Under the pieces are notes generated by a model. The model worked only from the letters and a program-made list of their open reading frames with translations, did not search any database and was not told the origin of the DNA. The translations under genes were made by a program, and so were the position numbers. Shown here piece after piece: positions 7,872 to 8,448 of a stretch of DNA of 8,448 bases; the first letter of the stretch is position 1; each line of letters begins with the position of its first letter. Source of the stretch: Paracoccaceae bacterium (GTDB lineage: Bacteria; Pseudomonadota; Alphaproteobacteria; Rhodobacterales; Rhodobacteraceae). The stretch spans positions 1-8,448 of the forward strand of contig SLKB01000375.1 of assembly GCA_007134805.1 (NCBI GenBank), read 5' to 3'.

Positions 7872-8339
7872 ATGCGTCGTTTTGATCCCACCCCGCTCTA
7901 CCGGGCAACAGTCGGCTTCGACCGGATGGCCGACATGCTGGACCGCGTGCTGACAAGTGACATGCAGAACAGCACCTATCCCCCTTACAACATTGAGAAA
8001 ACCGATGAGAACGCCTATCGCATCTCGATCGCTGTGGCAGGGTTTTCCGCCGATGACCTTACGGTGGAAGTGAAGGACAATGCCCTTCTGGTCACCGGGC
8101 GCAGCGCCGAGGATGAGTCAGGGCGTGACTTCCTGCATCGCGGGATTGCCACCCGTGCCTTCGAGCGCCGTTTCCACCTTGCCGATCATGTCCGGATCGA
8201 TGGCGCCGCACATCAGGACGGGATGCTGCATATCGATCTTGTGCGCGAACTCCCCGAGGCGCTGAAGCCGCGTCGCATCGAGATCGCCAAGGGCGCGCCG
8301 GAGCGCGCACAGCGGCTGGTCCAGTCCGACGCTGCCTGA
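7872..8339 (+). CDS. Small heat-shock protein, Hsp20/alpha-crystallin family
   Basis: A 155-residue ATP-independent holdase (IbpA/HspA type) that binds unfolding proteins in the cytoplasm under heat or other stress and hands them to DnaK/ClpB. A short N-terminal arm beginning RRFDPTPLYR is followed by the alpha-crystallin domain (about residues 38-126), which includes AVAGFSADDLTVEV and the conserved G-x-L (GML, 117-119). The C-terminal tail has the I-x-I oligomerisation motif (I136-E-I138). The start is ATG 7872, six bases after GGAGG (7861-7865). The in-frame ATG at 7866 is rejected because it abuts the ribosome-binding site. The gene stands alone with its own heat-shock-type promoter, an RNA-thermometer-like leader and a terminator, which suggests control at both transcription and translation. 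Confidence 0.94.
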   Translation: MRRFDPTPLYRATVGFDRMADMLDRVLTSDMQNSTYPPYNIEKTDENAYRISIAVAGFSADDLTVEVKDNALLVTGRSAEDESGRDFLHRGIATRAFERRFHLADHVRIDGAAHQDGMLHIDLVRELPEALKPRRIEIAKGAPERAQRLVQSDAA

Positions 8340-8378
8340 CAGGCGCAGGCGGGCCGACCCGTCTGCAGGCGATCATCG

Positions 8379-8404
8379 AGGGGCCGCTTTTCGCGGCCCT
8401 TTTT
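8379..8404 (+). terminator. Rho-independent terminator of hsp20
   Basis: A perfect 7-pair GC stem, GGGCCGC (8381-8387) with GCGGCCC (8393-8399), around TTTTC, followed by a T5 run (8400-8404). Two more outer pairs (A8379-T8401, G8380-T8400) are possible. It lies 40 bases after the hsp20 stop. Nothing coding is recognisable in 8405-8448. Confidence 0.9.
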
Positions 8405-8448
8405 CGTCGCGCGCCGACATCTCGGTTGCCCGCGCGCGCAGCCGGGCC

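Overview
This is an ordinary-looking stretch of a high-GC chromosome, all genes on the + strand. The proteins resemble those of alphaproteobacteria, most likely Rhodobacterales (Rhodobacter/Paracoccus relatives): an ethylmalonyl-CoA mutase, a three-gene GlcD-GlcE-GlcF glycolate dehydrogenase, and a small heat-shock protein behind a ROSE-like leader. The taxonomic placement is inferred from protein resemblance and base composition. No rRNA, tRNA, CRISPR array, insertion sequence or phage gene is visible.

Layout. 19-2025 is a complete ethylmalonyl-CoA mutase (ecm/meaA), the B12-dependent isomerase of the ethylmalonyl-CoA pathway of C2 assimilation. 2152-2766 is a LysE/ArgO-type amino-acid exporter. 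An AT-rich control region (2767-2832) with a -35/-10 pair, an inverted repeat lying over the -10 and a run of nine G precedes glcD (2833-4266), glcE (about 4345-5445) and glcF (5452-6768). These three form a probable operon making the FAD/Fe-S enzyme that oxidises glycolate to glyoxylate. 6845-7675 is a secreted trypsin-fold serine protease. 7676-7871 is a non-coding leader with a candidate heat-shock promoter and three predicted hairpins, the last of which buries the Shine-Dalgarno sequence of an Hsp20 chaperone gene (7872-8339). A strong intrinsic terminator (8379-8404) closes the window.

How the genes fit together. Ecm and GlcDEF both belong to C2 metabolism: the ethylmalonyl-CoA pathway produces and consumes glyoxylate, and GlcDEF makes glyoxylate from glycolate. 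They are separated by an exporter gene and seem to have separate promoters, so the link is metabolic rather than proven co-regulation. The exporter, protease and Hsp20 appear independent.

I found no new multi-gene system. The most rewarding parts are regulatory: the RNA-thermometer-like leader of hsp20 and the operator plus G-tract arrangement in front of glcD.
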